In this document: positions 39,709 to 50,454 of the stretch, one piece after another
Layout: each line of letters begins with the position of its first letter
How positions within the stretch are numbered: position 1 is the first letter of the stretch
Assembly (NCBI RefSeq): GCF_000186865.1
Contig: NW_008705586.1
Coordinates: 436,598 to 500,597 of the forward strand
Length of the DNA: 64,000 bases
From: Aureococcus anophagefferens
Taxonomy: Eukaryota > Sar > Pelagophyceae > Pelagomonadales > Pelagomonadaceae
Direction of reading: 5' to 3'
Translations under genes and position numbers: made by a program
Notes under the pieces: model-generated
The model's input: only the letters and a program-made list of their open reading frames with translations
Database searches by the model: none
What the model was told of the DNA's origin: nothing

Positions 39709-42700
39709 CTAGTAGAAGAAGTCCGAGCCCCGCGAGGCGCGCGACGAGTCGAGGTCGTAGCCGTAGGCGTGGTCGCGGTGGGCCTCGTGGTGCTCCTCGC
39801 CGAAGGAGCCGTCGCTGCCGGAGCGGGGCCGGGTCGGCGCGAGGTGGGCCGGCAGGAAGCTCGGCGGCGGGCGGCGCGCCGCGGGCCGCGCGAGGGGCCG
39901 GTGCGACCGGTGCTCGCGCGGCGGGCTCGCGGCCGCGCGGTCCTTGGCCTCCTTGTGCTTGCGCGCCGCGTCGCGGACGATCTCGATGAAGGACGGGTCG
40001 CCGCGGCCGCGGTAGAAGCGCTGGATCGTCGACGCGGCGACGAGCTTGTCGCCGTGGTCGCTGAAGTTGCCGACGCCCCAGGGCCCGCTCGTCGGCGTCG
40101 CCGCGCGGCCCTTGGCCTCGTCGGCCTTGCCGAGCTCCTCGAGGAGCGCGTTGCACTGCTCGAGGCGGTTCCGGTGCATCTTCCGGCAGGCCCTCGCGAA
40201 ATCCGGGAACTCCGTCAGCAAATCGCGCATGTCGTCCACCGCCAGGCTGTTGAGCTCGCTCAGCGTCTCCGCGCGCGCGAAGGTCACGTGCGTGCAGCCG
40301 ATGAGCGCCGCCTCGCCGAAGGCGTCGGCCTTGGTCTGCAACGTCTCGACGACGACGAACGACTTGTGGTTCGCGAGGAACTGGGCCAGCGTCCGCCGCC
40401 AGCCCGCGAGGCGGTCCGCGCTGGGCTCGTTCTGCTCCACGTCGCCGAGGATCGCCCGCTTCACGAGCGAGTCGCGCTTCCGGCTCATGCGCCGCAGCCG
40501 GTGGAAGACCTCGATGTTCCGCGGCACCGACAGCGCCACGGACCCGCGGCCGATGACGTAGGAGCACGTGCCCTCGCCGCCCGCCGCGAATAAGATCTCC
40601 GTCGGCAGCGCCACGCCGGACTTGAGGTTGTGCACGATGCCGAGGACGCACGTCGCGTGGAGCTTCCGGAAGAGGGGCACGGCGACGACCGTGTCCTGCT
40701 TGAGCGCGAGCTCGAGCTTCATCTTCAGGATGACGGGCAGCTCGCTGAGCTCCGGCGGGTCCCGCTGGGCCGCCGTGAAGGACCAGTTGTAGAAGTTGAC
40801 GATCTCCCGCTGGAGGTCCTTGGTCACGTGGTGCTCGAAGAGGAACGTGCGCACGCGCCTGGGCAGGACAAGAGAGATTCAACGTCGCTTCAACGTGAGT
40901 GTTCCGCGCGCGCGCGTTCCGGAAAAAGCGTCCACGCTTCGAGACCGTTCCGAGAGATGATCGCTCGTCCAAAAATCAGCCGAAACGAGTGGAAAACGGC
41001 CGAGATCGGAGCCTTTGAAGTTGGGAATTTCGCGCTCTTGTCCTGCCCCGGCACGCGCTCGAGCTTCTGGCTCCGCTCGATGCCCGACGCGTCCAGCACG
41101 GACACGGCGGACGTGATGGCGCCGATGATCGACGCGTACATGAGCATGCCCCAGATCGTGACGACGACCGTGAACGCGACCTCGCCGTCCGTGCGCGGCA
41201 GGATGTCGCGGCCGATGCCCGTCGACACCTGCACGGCCCACCAGAAGGCCTGCGTGTACTGCTGCTTCAGGCCCCGGTCCAGGAAGCCCCCGTAGGGCGC
41301 CCAGCGCTGGAGGCAGTACTCGAAGCCCAGCTCGAAGCGGTTGATGCCCGGGTCGTCGTCGCGCTCCGACGGCGCGTAGACGTACTCCGGCGGCTCGCAC
41401 CAGCCCTCGACGCGCGCGATGATCCAGTAGAAGCAGCCCACGAAGTGCCACGCGGCCAGCAGCGTCGCCGCGAGCCGCGCGAGCTGCACGACGCCGGGGT
41501 TGATCGTGCTGTTGGCCATGTTCGAATTCTTCGCGTACAGCTTCGCGACGCGCACGGCCTTGGTGTAGCGCAGCAGGCGGATGATGCGGATGAACTTGAA
41601 GTTGCCGCTGTCCGAGTCAAGAAATAAGAACACAATGTCCATGGGGAACGACGACATGACGTCGAGCGCGAACCACGACCGCAGGTACATGCGCGCGATC
41701 TCCGCGGGGTCCTTGATCAGCGTGCCGTTGTCGAGGCGCACGGCCGTGCGGAACGTCAACGCCACGTCCGTGATGAAGAGGATGTCGCACACCAGCTCGA
41801 ACCAGACCCAGACGCCCTCGACTTGTAAAAACGCGTTCGCCTTGCACGTCGGCGCGAACGCGGACCGCAGCGGCATGACGACGACGCTGTTGAGGATTAA
41901 TAAAATCACGAGCAGATCCCAGTTCATCTTGAAGGCGCTGTCCTCCTTGAAGAGGAAGACGGTCTTCATCTCCTCGTCGCCCGCGCCCTCGTCGCCGCGC
42001 GCGATGTTCGACGTGAACGACGACTTGAGGAACGTGTGGAGCACGCCGTGGCTCGGGTCGACCTCCGCCGCCGGGTCGACCTCCGCCGCGACCTCGGGCT
42101 TGCGCCGCGCGAGGTTCCGCACCGTGTGGGTGACCATGTCGAAGGACGACGTCGACCGCGACTTCTTGATGGGCTCGGGCGACTTCGTGGGCGACGCCCC
42201 GTCGAGGCGCGGGTCCGAGTCGAGCACGCCAATGAGCGACCCCAGGGAGTTGTTCCGCGGCGGCGACGCGGCGGTCCCGGGCGTGAGGAGGCTCGCGACC
42301 TCGGCGTCCGTCTCGACGGGCTTCGCGTCCGCCTGCCAGCCGCTCCCGCCCGCGTCCGCGGCCCACTCCCGGACGCTGCGGCCCCCGGCCTTGGCGGCCT
42401 CGGCGATGGACGGCCGCGTCTGCTGGAAGGGCGGCGCCGCGCCGTCGACGTCGCCGACGAGGCCGTCGTCGCGGAAACGCGCGCCCGCCGGGCCGAAGGC
42501 GTCGCGGCGCGCGCCGGGCCGCTCGTCCTTGAACTCCTCGGGCCGCTCGTCGACGAGCTCGCCGCCGGCGTCGATGGGGTCGCCGGCGTGGAGCGCGTCC
42601 ACGAGGTCCGCGAGGTCCTCGGCGACGTCGCGGAGCAGGGCCGCGTGGGCCTGGGCCTCCTCCGGCGCCAGGCGCGCCAGCTCCTGGCGGATCTGGCCCA

Positions 42701-42770
42701 CGCCGAAGGACACGACGCGCGCGTGCGCCTCGACGCCGCCGGAGGCGCGGTCGCCGCTCCGCGCGGCCAT
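39709..42770 (-). CDS. Six-TM voltage-gated-like cation channel (KCNH/HCN/CNG superfamily) with one introner
   Basis: Exons 42770-41059 and 40858-39709 (953 residues). A long disordered N-terminus (~300 residues) precedes MKTVFLFKEDSAFKMNWDLL and S1-S6. S4 is FIRIIRLLRYTKAVRVAKL, basic every third residue. The pore helix and filter are FWWAVQVSTGIGRDILPRTD: STGIG stands where potassium channels have T.G[YF]G. After S6 comes a C-linker (VILKMKLELALKQDTVVAVP) and a cyclic-nucleotide-binding-like region (LPTEILFAAGGEGTCSYVIG). An IQ-like helix (TIQRFYRGRGD) lies near the end. The introner interrupts the post-S6 linker. Ion preference cannot be read with certainty. Confidence 0.85.
40859..41058 (-). 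mobile_element. Introner element, family A (GC donor)
   Basis: 200 bp, tips GGGCAGGACAAGAGAG and CGCTCTTGTCCTGCCC. Exact duplication GCGCGTGC on the gene strand. The donor is GC, the acceptor AG; splicing joins ..QKLERV to RTFLFEHH.., phase 2, keeping the channel's C-linker continuous. Confidence 0.93.
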
Positions 42771-42855
42771 CGGGCCGCGCGGCTTTCGGAGACGCGAGCA
42801 GCCCGGGATGGCGTCACCTCCAAGCTTGATGTCTCTGATATAAAAACGCTCCCCA

Positions 42856-43072
42856 GGGTTGTGTTTTTTAGCCCCACCCCGGGGCCTTGGGGGGGTTTTA
42901 TGGGCCTTCGGCGACCCCCCCACCCCCCGTCCCGGCGGCCCCCGGCGGCCTGGACGCGTACTGGGGCGCTGTTTTCAGGAGGTCGTCGCGTCTGGGCCGA
43001 GCAGAAGTCGACCCCCCCCACCCCCGTCAAAACCCCCCCAAGGCCCCCCCCGGTGGCTAAAAAACACAACCC
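42856..43072. repeat. 217-bp element with ~44-bp terminal inverted repeats (MITE-like)
   Basis: The left end GGGTTGTGTTTTTTAGCC is matched perfectly (18 bp) by the complement of the right end GGCTAAAAAACACAACCC. After a short mismatch the pairing resumes in GGGGCCTTGGGGGGGTTTT. The unit fills most of the 388-bp intergenic space between the divergent channel and PH-domain genes. No clear target duplication was found, and it shares no sequence with the introners. It could also fold as a long hairpin in RNA. Confidence 0.75.
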
Positions 43073-43158
43073 AGACGGAAGCCGTGTTTCCCTCAACATC
43101 TTGTACTTCACGTCGAATAAATTGGCCTCTGGCCCGGGGCTCCGCGGCGCGCAGCCCC

Positions 43159-44606
43159 ATGGACCACGGGTCGCACCGGACGACGGGCCACCTGCTCAAG
43201 AAGGGCGGCTCGCGGACGAAGTTCGGGCGGCGGAACTGGAAGAAGCGGTGGTTCGTGCTGGACCTCGAGCGGGGGTGCCTGTCCTACTTCAAGGACGCGT
43301 CCTGCGCGCGCTTCAAGGGGAGCGTGCGCCTCGGCGAGCAGTCGTCGCTCCAGATCCCCGACAGCGTGTCCCTGCGGGGGCGCCACCGCCCGACGGGCGA
43401 CGAGCTGCTGAACTACTTCGAGCTCCGCGGCGTCCTGGACGACGCGGGCGCGCCGCGGTCCAAGCCCTTCAAGCTCCGCGCGCTGGGCGGCGACGAGCTC
43501 TTCGAGTGGCTCCAGTCCCTCAAGGCGTCCCTGGCCCTCGTCCGCGGCCTCCCGTCGGCCCCCGCGCGGCCGCCGCGGACGCCGCGGACGCCCGCGGCGC
43601 CGCCGCCGCGGCCGCCGCCGGAGCCCGCGACGAGCTCCGAGGAGGAGGAGGGCTACTCGTCGCCCGACGACGACGACTACCCCGAGGTGCGCGCGTCCAT
43701 GATGCGCGTGTCGCTGACGCCCCCGCACCCGGCCCCGCGGCCCGACGTCGACGAGGCGGCGCGGCTCCGCCACAGCCTCACGTCGCAGGCAGGGCAGGAC
43801 AAGAGAGCGAAATTCCCAACTTCAAAGGCTCCTTTCTCGGCCGTTTTCCACTCGTTTCGGCTGACTTTTGGACGAGCGATCATCTCTCGGAACGGTCTCG
43901 AAGCGTGAATGCTTTTTCCGGAACGCGCGCGCGCGGAACACTCACGTTGAAGCGACGTTGAATCTCTCTTGTCCTGCCCAGGTCCCAGGAAGCCGCGCAC
44001 GCCGCGCGGGGCCTGCGCGCGCTCTGGGACCGCGTCGAGTCGAGCGAGGACGGCACGGCGCCGTCGCCGCGCGGGAGCTCCATCCACGACGGCGCGGCGC
44101 CGGCCGCCTGGGCGCCCGCGCGCGGGCCGCCGCCGCCGCCCATGCCCCGCGTCGCGAGCCTTCCGGAGGACGAGGCGCCCGCGGACGAGGAGCCGCCCGC
44201 GCCGCAAAAGCCCGCGCGGCCGCCGGGGTGGCGGCCGCCGCCGCCGAAGCGCGGCGAGGCGCGGAAACAGGAGGTCTTCGACGGCCTCGTGGAGCTGTCC
44301 GCGTCGACGGACATGGCCGCGCTCGAGGCCGCCGTCGACGCCGCGCTCGCGTGCGGCATCTCCTTCGAGGCCGAGGAGATGGTCGCGGCGCGCACGCGGC
44401 TCCAGTTCCTCAGCGCGACGGACGACGCGCGGAGCCTCCTCATCAAGGCCCTCGACAAGGACCCGGACACGAAGGAGCTCGGCGAGGCCATCTCCTTCGC
44501 GGTGTCCGCGGGGCTCGACCCGGACGAGCCCGCGATGCAGCGCGCCCAGGCCATGCTCTGCGAGCAGCTCCAGGCCGGGGACCCGGCCATCTCGACGTGG
44601 TGCTAA
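43159..44606 (+). CDS. Pleckstrin-homology domain protein with one introner
   Basis: Exons 43159-43781 and 43982-44606 (415 residues). The PH domain is residues ~8-125: TGHLLKKGGSRTKFGRRNWK, then KRWFVLDLERGCLSYFKD and the final helix ELFEWLQSLKASLALV. A proline-rich linker and an acidic patch follow, then a helical C-terminal region after the introner (EVFDGLVELSASTDMAALEA, ARSLLIKALDKDPD). PH domains bind phosphoinositides or proteins at membranes. The introner sits in the linker; splicing gives ..HSLTSQEAAHAA... This is the only plus-strand host gene with an introner in the window. Confidence 0.82.
43782..43981 (+). mobile_element. Introner element, family A, in a plus-strand gene
   Basis: 200 bp, tips CAGGGCAGGACAAGAG and CTCTTGTCCTGCCCAG. 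Target copies GTCGCAGG and GTCCCAGG differ at one base. Donor GT lies in the upstream copy and AG at the element end, as in minus-strand hosts, which shows the splice geometry depends on host direction rather than on the strand. Confidence 0.94.
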
Positions 44607-44762
44607 GCGTGTTTTTTTGTGGCATGGCGGGTAGGTCTTGCATTCTCATTGTGGTCGGTGTTGACACGTAAGTGACGTCTAGCGGCAAAATCCTAACAGT
44701 GAAGAACTTGCTCTGATCGAGGTGGAGGCGCCAAAGAGGGGAGTTTGTCCCGCGCCTATCCC

Positions 44763-47183
44763 ATGGATCCCGACACGGGTTGGGAGACGGTCGGGGTGCG
44801 TAGTCGGACGAACAGCGACGCCGAGCGGCGCCCGAAGGTCGTGGACCTGGCGTCGTCGCCGCGGTACGCGGCGAGCGCCGCTGTGGAGAATCTCGGCCGA
44901 ACGAACACGAACACGTATGCGAACGGCGCGGGGTCGCCGTCCCGCGGCGCGGCGCACTACGCGGGCGCGCCGCCGGTGAGCGCGCGGCCGCCGCACGGGT
45001 CGGGCGGGTCCGCGCCGAAGAAGAAGCGGCCGAAGCGGAAGCACGGCGAGCACGCGACGGGCGTCGTCCGCCGCCGCGCGGACTGGGACGACCACTGCCT
45101 CATCGAGATGGCCGACGGCTTCGAGGACGTCTTCTGCCACCGGCACCGGTGCCAGGGCAAGGCCCTGCCCGAGCAGGGCCAGATCGTCCACTTCAAGCTC
45201 CACCTCTCGTCGAAGTCGCTCTGCTGGCAGAGCGGCTTCGTGACGTGGGACGAGAACGAGCGCGTCCTGCCGGCCGCGGCCCACCCGGCGGCGCGCCCGG
45301 ACGACCGCGCCCTGGGCCCCGCCAACGAGAACCGGGCGCCGCTCCCGCAGAACGTCTGGGGCGCGCCGCCGCGGCCGCGCGCGTTTTCGAACGGCGACGC
45401 GTCGCTGCCGCCGTCCATGGCGTCGTCGCTCGTCGGCTCGGAGCCGAGCCGCGTGCGGCGCGGCAGCAACGCGAGCGACATGACCGCGAGCTCGGCGACG
45501 GAGGGCCTGGGCGACGAGTTCCAGAACCCGCGCGCGTCCCGCGCCCCGGCGGAAGCGCTTCCGGGGCCCGAGGCGACGCGAAAATCCCGCAGGTGGGACA
45601 TGAACCGCGGCTACGGCGGCGGCTACGGCGGCGGCTACGGCGGCGGCCTCCTCGACCCGAGCGTCGACGCGGCCCCGGCCCCGTGCGCGGCCGGCGTCGC
45701 GCCGCTTCCGAATCCGAATTCACCGGTCTACGCATCTAGGTACGGCCGCGACGACCTGCCGGGCCTCGGCGCCCTGGGCCTGACCCTGGACCGGCCCGAG
45801 GACCGCTGGGGCGGCTCGCCGCCCCTGTCCGTGCCGGCGTCGCGGCGCAACAGCATCGACGATCCGCCGCCGTCGCACCAGTCGGGCGCGTCGTCGCCGC
45901 GGAGCAGCCTCTACACGGACCGCCTCGCCGACGACCTCGCGGCGAGCCTGTCCCTGGAGCGCAAGCGCCTCGACCCCCTCGCCGCCGCCGCGGCGCCGCC
46001 GGGCATGGGCCAGGGCGCGCTCGGCGGCGGCGCGCCGGGCCTCGGCGCGGCGCCGGGTTTGGGCGCGCCCGGCATCCTCGGCATGGGCAGCCGGGGCCTC
46101 CTCGGCGGCTTCGCCACCTTTAGCAGCGCCCTCGTCGACGACCTCCACCACGCCAACGGCTACGACGACGAGCCCGCGTCGCCGAACGCGCCGTCGCCGA
46201 ACGACACGCCCGCGTTCCCGCCGCGGCGGTCGGCCGCGCCGCCGCCCTTCGACCTGCCGCCGCCGGCGGCGCCGGCGCCCGCGCCGCCCATGACCTGGGC
46301 CAACGCCGCGTCGGGCCTCGGCAGCCCCGGCGCGCGGCGGCCCGCGGGCTCGCCGCGGTGCGACGGCGGCGAGAAGATCACGTTGAAGGTCACGCCCGTC
46401 GACGAGCCCAAGCTGCCCTGGCTCGCGTCCGCGGACCTGCCCGCGGGCCGGTCCGCGCCCCTGGCGAAGCTCAAGGCCCAGGTCGCCGCGGCCGTGGAGG
46501 CGGGCAACGCGTCCGCGATCCAGAAGTTGAAGCGGCGCCGCGAGACGCGGAAGCGCGCCAAGCGCGGCGACCACTGCAAGGTGGCCGTGCTGCCCCGCGA
46601 GCGCGGCGGCGTCGTCGTCAAGGCCTACGGCGTCAACGCCGCCGGCGCCGGCGCGGCGCTGCGGAGCGTCCTCGGCGCGAACGCGTCGCTCGTCGCGGCG
46701 ACCAAGTCCGAGGGCCGGCCGCCGACGCCGCAGGAGAAGGCGCGGCTCGACGCGGAGACCATGGCGAACCTCGGCTGGGCCGAGCTCATCGCCCAGCTCC
46801 GGTCCATCCTCGCCAAGTCCGACGCCGAGAGCGGCATCTGCTGCAACCACCTGTCGCGCGCCTTCGAAAGGGACTTCGGCTCCGCGCTCGTCGAGACGCT
46901 CTTCGGCGACTTCGAGAGCCTGGCGGCGCTGCTCCGCGCGCCCCAGCTCCGGGACGTCGTGCGCCTCGTGGACCAGCCCGGGCGGCCGGACCTCGCCGTG
47001 AAGCTCGCGAAGAACCCCGTGGACGCCATGTTGGCGAAGCTCGGGCTGTCCGCGTACGCGGCGACGCTCGCGCGCGAGGACGTCACGCTCGCGACGCTCA
47101 AGGTCATGACCGACGACGACCTCGCGGAGCTCGGGCTGCCCAAGGGGCCCCGGGTCCAACTTTTGGCCTGGGCCAAGCAGTGA
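44763..47183 (+). CDS. SAM-domain protein with cold-shock-like N-terminal domain
   Basis: 806 residues, single exon. Near residue 100 a small beta domain (TGVVRRRADWDDHCLIEMAD.., FKLHLSSKSLCWQSG) looks like a cold-shock/OB fold. A long glycine/proline-rich disordered region follows (GYGGGYGGGYGG). A helical block (MANLGWAELIAQLRSILAKS.., FGDFESLAALLRAP) recalls an OST-HTH/LOTUS domain, but I am not sure. The C-terminus is a SAM domain (MLAKLGLSAYAATLAREDV, LGLPKGPRVQLLAWAKQ). The combination suggests an RNA-binding regulator. The ATG at 44763 is favoured over the upstream one at 44745, which is not ATG. Confidence 0.72.
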   Translation: MDPDTGWETVGVRSRTNSDAERRPKVVDLASSPRYAASAAVENLGRTNTNTYANGAGSPSRGAAHYAGAPPVSARPPHGSGGSAPKKKRPKRKHGEHATGVVRRRADWDDHCLIEMADGFEDVFCHRHRCQGKALPEQGQIVHFKLHLSSKSLCWQSGFVTWDENERVLPAAAHPAARPDDRALGPANENRAPLPQNVWGAPPRPRAFSNGDASLPPSMASSLVGSEPSRVRRGSNASDMTASSATEGLGDEFQNPRASRAPAEALPGPEATRKSRRWDMNRGYGGGYGGGYGGGLLDPSVDAAPAPCAAGVAPLPNPNSPVYASRYGRDDLPGLGALGLTLDRPEDRWGGSPPLSVPASRRNSIDDPPPSHQSGASSPRSSLYTDRLADDLAASLSLERKRLDPLAAAAAPPGMGQGALGGGAPGLGAAPGLGAPGILGMGSRGLLGGFATFSSALVDDLHHANGYDDEPASPNAPSPNDTPAFPPRRSAAPPPFDLPPPAAPAPAPPMTWANAASGLGSPGARRPAGSPRCDGGEKITLKVTPVDEPKLPWLASADLPAGRSAPLAKLKAQVAAAVEAGNASAIQKLKRRRETRKRAKRGDHCKVAVLPRERGGVVVKAYGVNAAGAGAALRSVLGANASLVAATKSEGRPPTPQEKARLDAETMANLGWAELIAQLRSILAKSDAESGICCNHLSRAFERDFGSALVETLFGDFESLAALLRAPQLRDVVRLVDQPGRPDLAVKLAKNPVDAMLAKLGLSAYAATLAREDVTLATLKVMTDDDLAELGLPKGPRVQLLAWAKQ

Positions 47184-47527
47184 ATTCGTCCGCCGCTGCC
47201 CCTCTCTGTTCTTCGCCGCTCCCGCCGGGGTTTCGCGAGAGACCCCCGCGGCTGTGTGCCCAGCGGCCCCCCCCCGCGGCGCCCGACCCCAATCTATCAA
47301 TCGCACCCTCCCCTCCCCCTCCACTCAGCCGGCCGCCGCGCCTTAACTCATCCTGTTTACAATGGTCTTTACGAGCGTCCGCGTCTCGCGAGCTCGCTCG
47401 ACAGGCGCGCGGCGAGCTCATCCGTGTTTACAAGTACGCTCGCCTTACGAGCCCGGACTTGCTCACACACAGTGGTCTTTCCGAGGCCGCGACGTGGTTG
47501 AGAGGGTCACCCTAGCGACGCGCCGAC
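47184..47527. other. Intergenic region between convergent genes
   Basis: Contains two imperfect copies of a short motif: GTTTACAATGGTCTTTACGAG at ~47356 and GTTTACAAG..CGCCTTACGAG at ~47426, with CAGTGGTCTTTCCGAG at ~47470. These may be remnants of one duplicated sequence. No gene supported. Confidence 0.45.
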
Positions 47528-48988
47528 TCACGCGCACGTGATGCCGCCGGGCTTGCGCTCGCGGCCGAGCTTGAGGCGGCGGATCGTGAGGTCGAGCTTG
47601 GGCCAGAGGGCCATCCACATGCCCTCGAGCCACGCGCGCCGCTTCTGCGCGTTGGGCTCCGCGTTCAACTTCTTCGAGTACGGTTTCGCGTGCGGCCCGT
47701 GCAGCTGGCCGCAGAAGGCCGAGGTGTAGATCCCGCAGTTCCAGTCGCCGACCTCCGCCGGCACGTCGGACCGGTCGGGCGCGCCCGGCGCGCCCATGGC
47801 GAACGTGTTCTGGTAGAGGTCGTAGCCCCGGTCCGGCCCCGCGGAGAGGCGGAGCGCCGACGACAGCTCCGGCAGGTAGCGGAGGCCGCGCTTCTCGAAG
47901 GCGCGCATCCACCAGTGCCAGTAGTGGCTCGAGCCGTCGATGTGGCCCGTGCCGCCCTGGCCCGGCCGCGCCGCCGAGAAGACGAGGTACCGGCCCGTCG
48001 CCGCGGCGAGGTAGTCGACCATGCGGTCCACGCGGTCCTCGCTCAGGTGCTCCGCGACCTCCAGCGAGAGCACGAGGTCGAAGGTCGTCGCGCCGCCGAA
48101 GAGGTCGCGGACGCAGGGCGCGGCGGACGCGTCGAAGGCGTCCATCGCGAGCTGCACGGGCCGCAGGGCGCCCGCGCGCGCCGGATGCGCGAAGACGTCC
48201 GCGAGCATGGGCTCCGGTTCGACGCAGACGACGCGGCTCCCGCCCGGCACGTGCCGCGCGAGGAAGTCCGCCGTCGTGCCGATGCCGCAGCCGAACTCGA
48301 GCACGGACCGCGGCCGCAGCCCGTAGGCCAGGTGCCGCGCGAAGAACGTCGCAAAGTTGAAGCCGTAGACCGCCAAGTGCGTGCACGCGGACCACTTGCC
48401 GCCGTCGCTCCCCAGGTTCGACCCCTTGCCGGACCGCACCAGCTCGTCGATGCTCGGGAACTTCGTCGCCACGTGGTCGACGCAGGACAAAGGCAGCAAC
48501 CGCTCCGAGCCGAGCTCCGGCTTTCGTAACGGCGGGCCGTCGCGGACCCAGACCGTTCGCCCGCCGCCGAACATGCAGCACGCGGCGCCGGCCGTCACGC
48601 CGTCCGCGCTCCGCCGGCCCTTCGCCGTCGCCTCGTCCGTGAGCGTCGGCCTCGCGTCGTTGGGGCGGAAGAAGTCGTAGCGCGCCCACCGCGACCAGTG
48701 CTCGTGGCACGTCATGTTGGCCAGGCTCGTCCGACCGCGGTTCGGCCCGGCGACCCACTCGAGGTTCTGGCACGTCGCGCGACAGTTCGTCTCGCCGGGC
48801 GCGCAGGGCGCGGCGATGGTCTTTTGGGGGGGTGTTTTTGGTAGCGGCGCCGTGTGGAGCGGGAGGACGACGAAGATGAGGAAGCCGAGGGCGAAGGCCG
48901 CGGCGGCGACGCCCTTGACCGTGATCTTCTTGGGTTGCTCCTTGAGCTTCGTGAGCAGCTCGGCGCGTTGGGTGATGGTACCGAGCAT
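47528..48988 (-). CDS. Membrane-anchored SAM-dependent methyltransferase-like protein
   Basis: 486 residues. A single membrane anchor (GVAAAAFALGFLIFVVLPL) near residue 26-44 gives a type II topology. A cysteine-bearing stem follows. The catalytic domain has Rossmann motif I VLEFGCGIGTTADFLARH, motif II RVVCVEPEPM, and motif IV TFDLVLSLEVAEHLSED with the acidic-plus-H pattern typical of class I methyltransferases. A region with HIDGSSHYWHWWMRAF follows. It probably acts in the Golgi/ER lumen on sugars or small molecules; substrate unknown. The ATG at 48988 is the first in a run without earlier conserved sequence. Confidence 0.75.
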   Translation of the reverse strand: MLGTITQRAELLTKLKEQPKKITVKGVAAAAFALGFLIFVVLPLHTAPLPKTPPQKTIAAPCAPGETNCRATCQNLEWVAGPNRGRTSLANMTCHEHWSRWARYDFFRPNDARPTLTDEATAKGRRSADGVTAGAACCMFGGGRTVWVRDGPPLRKPELGSERLLPLSCVDHVATKFPSIDELVRSGKGSNLGSDGGKWSACTHLAVYGFNFATFFARHLAYGLRPRSVLEFGCGIGTTADFLARHVPGGSRVVCVEPEPMLADVFAHPARAGALRPVQLAMDAFDASAAPCVRDLFGGATTFDLVLSLEVAEHLSEDRVDRMVDYLAAATGRYLVFSAARPGQGGTGHIDGSSHYWHWWMRAFEKRGLRYLPELSSALRLSAGPDRGYDLYQNTFAMGAPGAPDRSDVPAEVGDWNCGIYTSAFCGQLHGPHAKPYSKKLNAEPNAQKRRAWLEGMWMALWPKLDLTIRRLKLGRERKPGGITCA

Positions 48989-49178
48989 GTCGTTGGCGTT
49001 ACGAGAGGCGCGGGTGGTCAGGTACTCACGGCGCGAGCTTTGGGCCGCCGACACGGGTCGATTAGCTTTTTTGGCGAGTTTTTGTGGCAGACCCAAGGAG
49101 GAGGCCGCATAGACGCGGAGCGGGCGCGAACGACCGAGACGGCACACACAAAAACAGACGAACAACGATCACGAGATC

Positions 49179-50454
49179 ATGGACCCGGAGCTCGTGGCGA
49201 AGAAGCTAGAATACGAGGCGAAGAAGGCGCGGCTCAAAGAACTGCGAATGCGGCTGACCTGCACCATATGCGGGGCAAAACCGAAGACGTTGCTCAACTG
49301 CCCCTGCGGGACGACACAGTGCGCGCCCGGCGCGACGCGCGCGAACGGGTCGGGGGCGGCTCGACGCGGCCCGGGGCGCCGTCGCGCGTGACCTGGCGCG
49401 ACCTCGCAGGTATTGCTCGACCGATTGCCAACGCATCGACTGGCGCGACCGCGGCCACCGCAAGGCGTGCAAGAAGATCCGTGCCGACCGCGCGGCGGAG
49501 GCGGCGCGCGCGGAGGCGCCGACGCCGCTGCCGTCGCCGCCGCGCGAGGTGGTCTACGGCCCGGCGCCGCGGTCGCAGGCCGACGAGATCCGCGCGCGCA
49601 TCGCCGCGGAGCACGAGGCCGCGCGGGCGCGGCGCGAGGCGAACCCGGAGCCGGAGCCGACATCGGCGCGGTGGGGTACGCGGTGCCCGATCTGCTTGGA
49701 GGAGTGGGACGTGAATGCGAAGGACGTGTTTCGCGTCTGTTGCTGCGGGAGGGTCTGCGAGTCGTGCGAGGACAAGATCGGCTTCGACGCGTGTCCCCTC
49801 TGTCGCCTACCGTGCGCGGAGACCGATGCGGAGCAGCTCGCGCGTCTGCGCCGCCATGTGGAGAACGAGGTGCCGGAAGCGATTGTGCATCTTGGGCGCA
49901 TGTACGACCAAGGCGATTCGTTCTGCGGTATAGTACAGAACCCAAAGAAGGCAGTGAAACTATGGAAGCGTGCCGTGGAGCTCGGGGACGCGGAAGCGAT
50001 GAATCATCTCGGGGCGGCATACGAAAGCGGAAGAGGCGTCAAGCACGCGGACGTGAAGAAGGCGACGCAGCTGTATCGAATGGGCGTGGACCGGGGCAGT
50101 GTGAGGGCTGTAATCAACCTCGCAACCGTCTTGTTCCAAGGGCTCCAGCTCCAGCTCCAGGAAACAAGTAGAGAGCTCCTGGAGAAACAAGGAGAAGCCC
50201 AGGTCGAGATCGATTCGACCCTCGCGAGCGAAATATTCCGCCTCTACGATCTCGCCGCTACGAAAGGGCACTATGGTGGAGTCTACATGAAGGGGCTGTG
50301 CTACAAGGCCGGACTAGGCGTGGAAAAAGACTACGTCGAAGCTCGACGCTGGTTAGAGCGCGCAGCCTCCAAGGGCCAAGAACACTGCCAACGGGCGATC
50401 GACCAGCTCGCCAAACTAGACGCGGAAGAAGCCACCTCCTCTAAACCCCCCTAG
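49179..50454 (+). CDS. MYND / RING / Sel1-repeat protein, copy 1
   Basis: Exons 49179-49318 and 49410-50454 (394 residues), GT-AG intron 91 bp. The intron splits the MYND finger: CTICGAKPKTLLNCPCG joins YCSTDCQRIDWRDRGHRKAC. Then a RING-like finger (CPICLEEWDVNAKDVF, CCCGRVCESC, CPLC) and at least three Sel1 repeats (AVKLWKRAVELGDAEAMNHL, GAAYESGRGV). Sel1 repeats bind proteins; RING suggests an E3 ubiquitin ligase. Without splicing, the reading frame ends 23 residues after the donor. Part of a tandem pair. Confidence 0.85.

Noticed and set aside
42859..43158. N-terminal extension of the PH-domain ORF through the 217-bp palindromic element
   Set aside because: The translated part is proline/glycine-rich and comes from the repeat; the ATG at 43159 begins directly before the PH domain.
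43877..44590. Minus-strand ORF of 236 codons opposite the PH-domain gene
   Set aside because: Serine/arginine shadow crossing an introner; the plus strand has the PH domain and correct splice borders.
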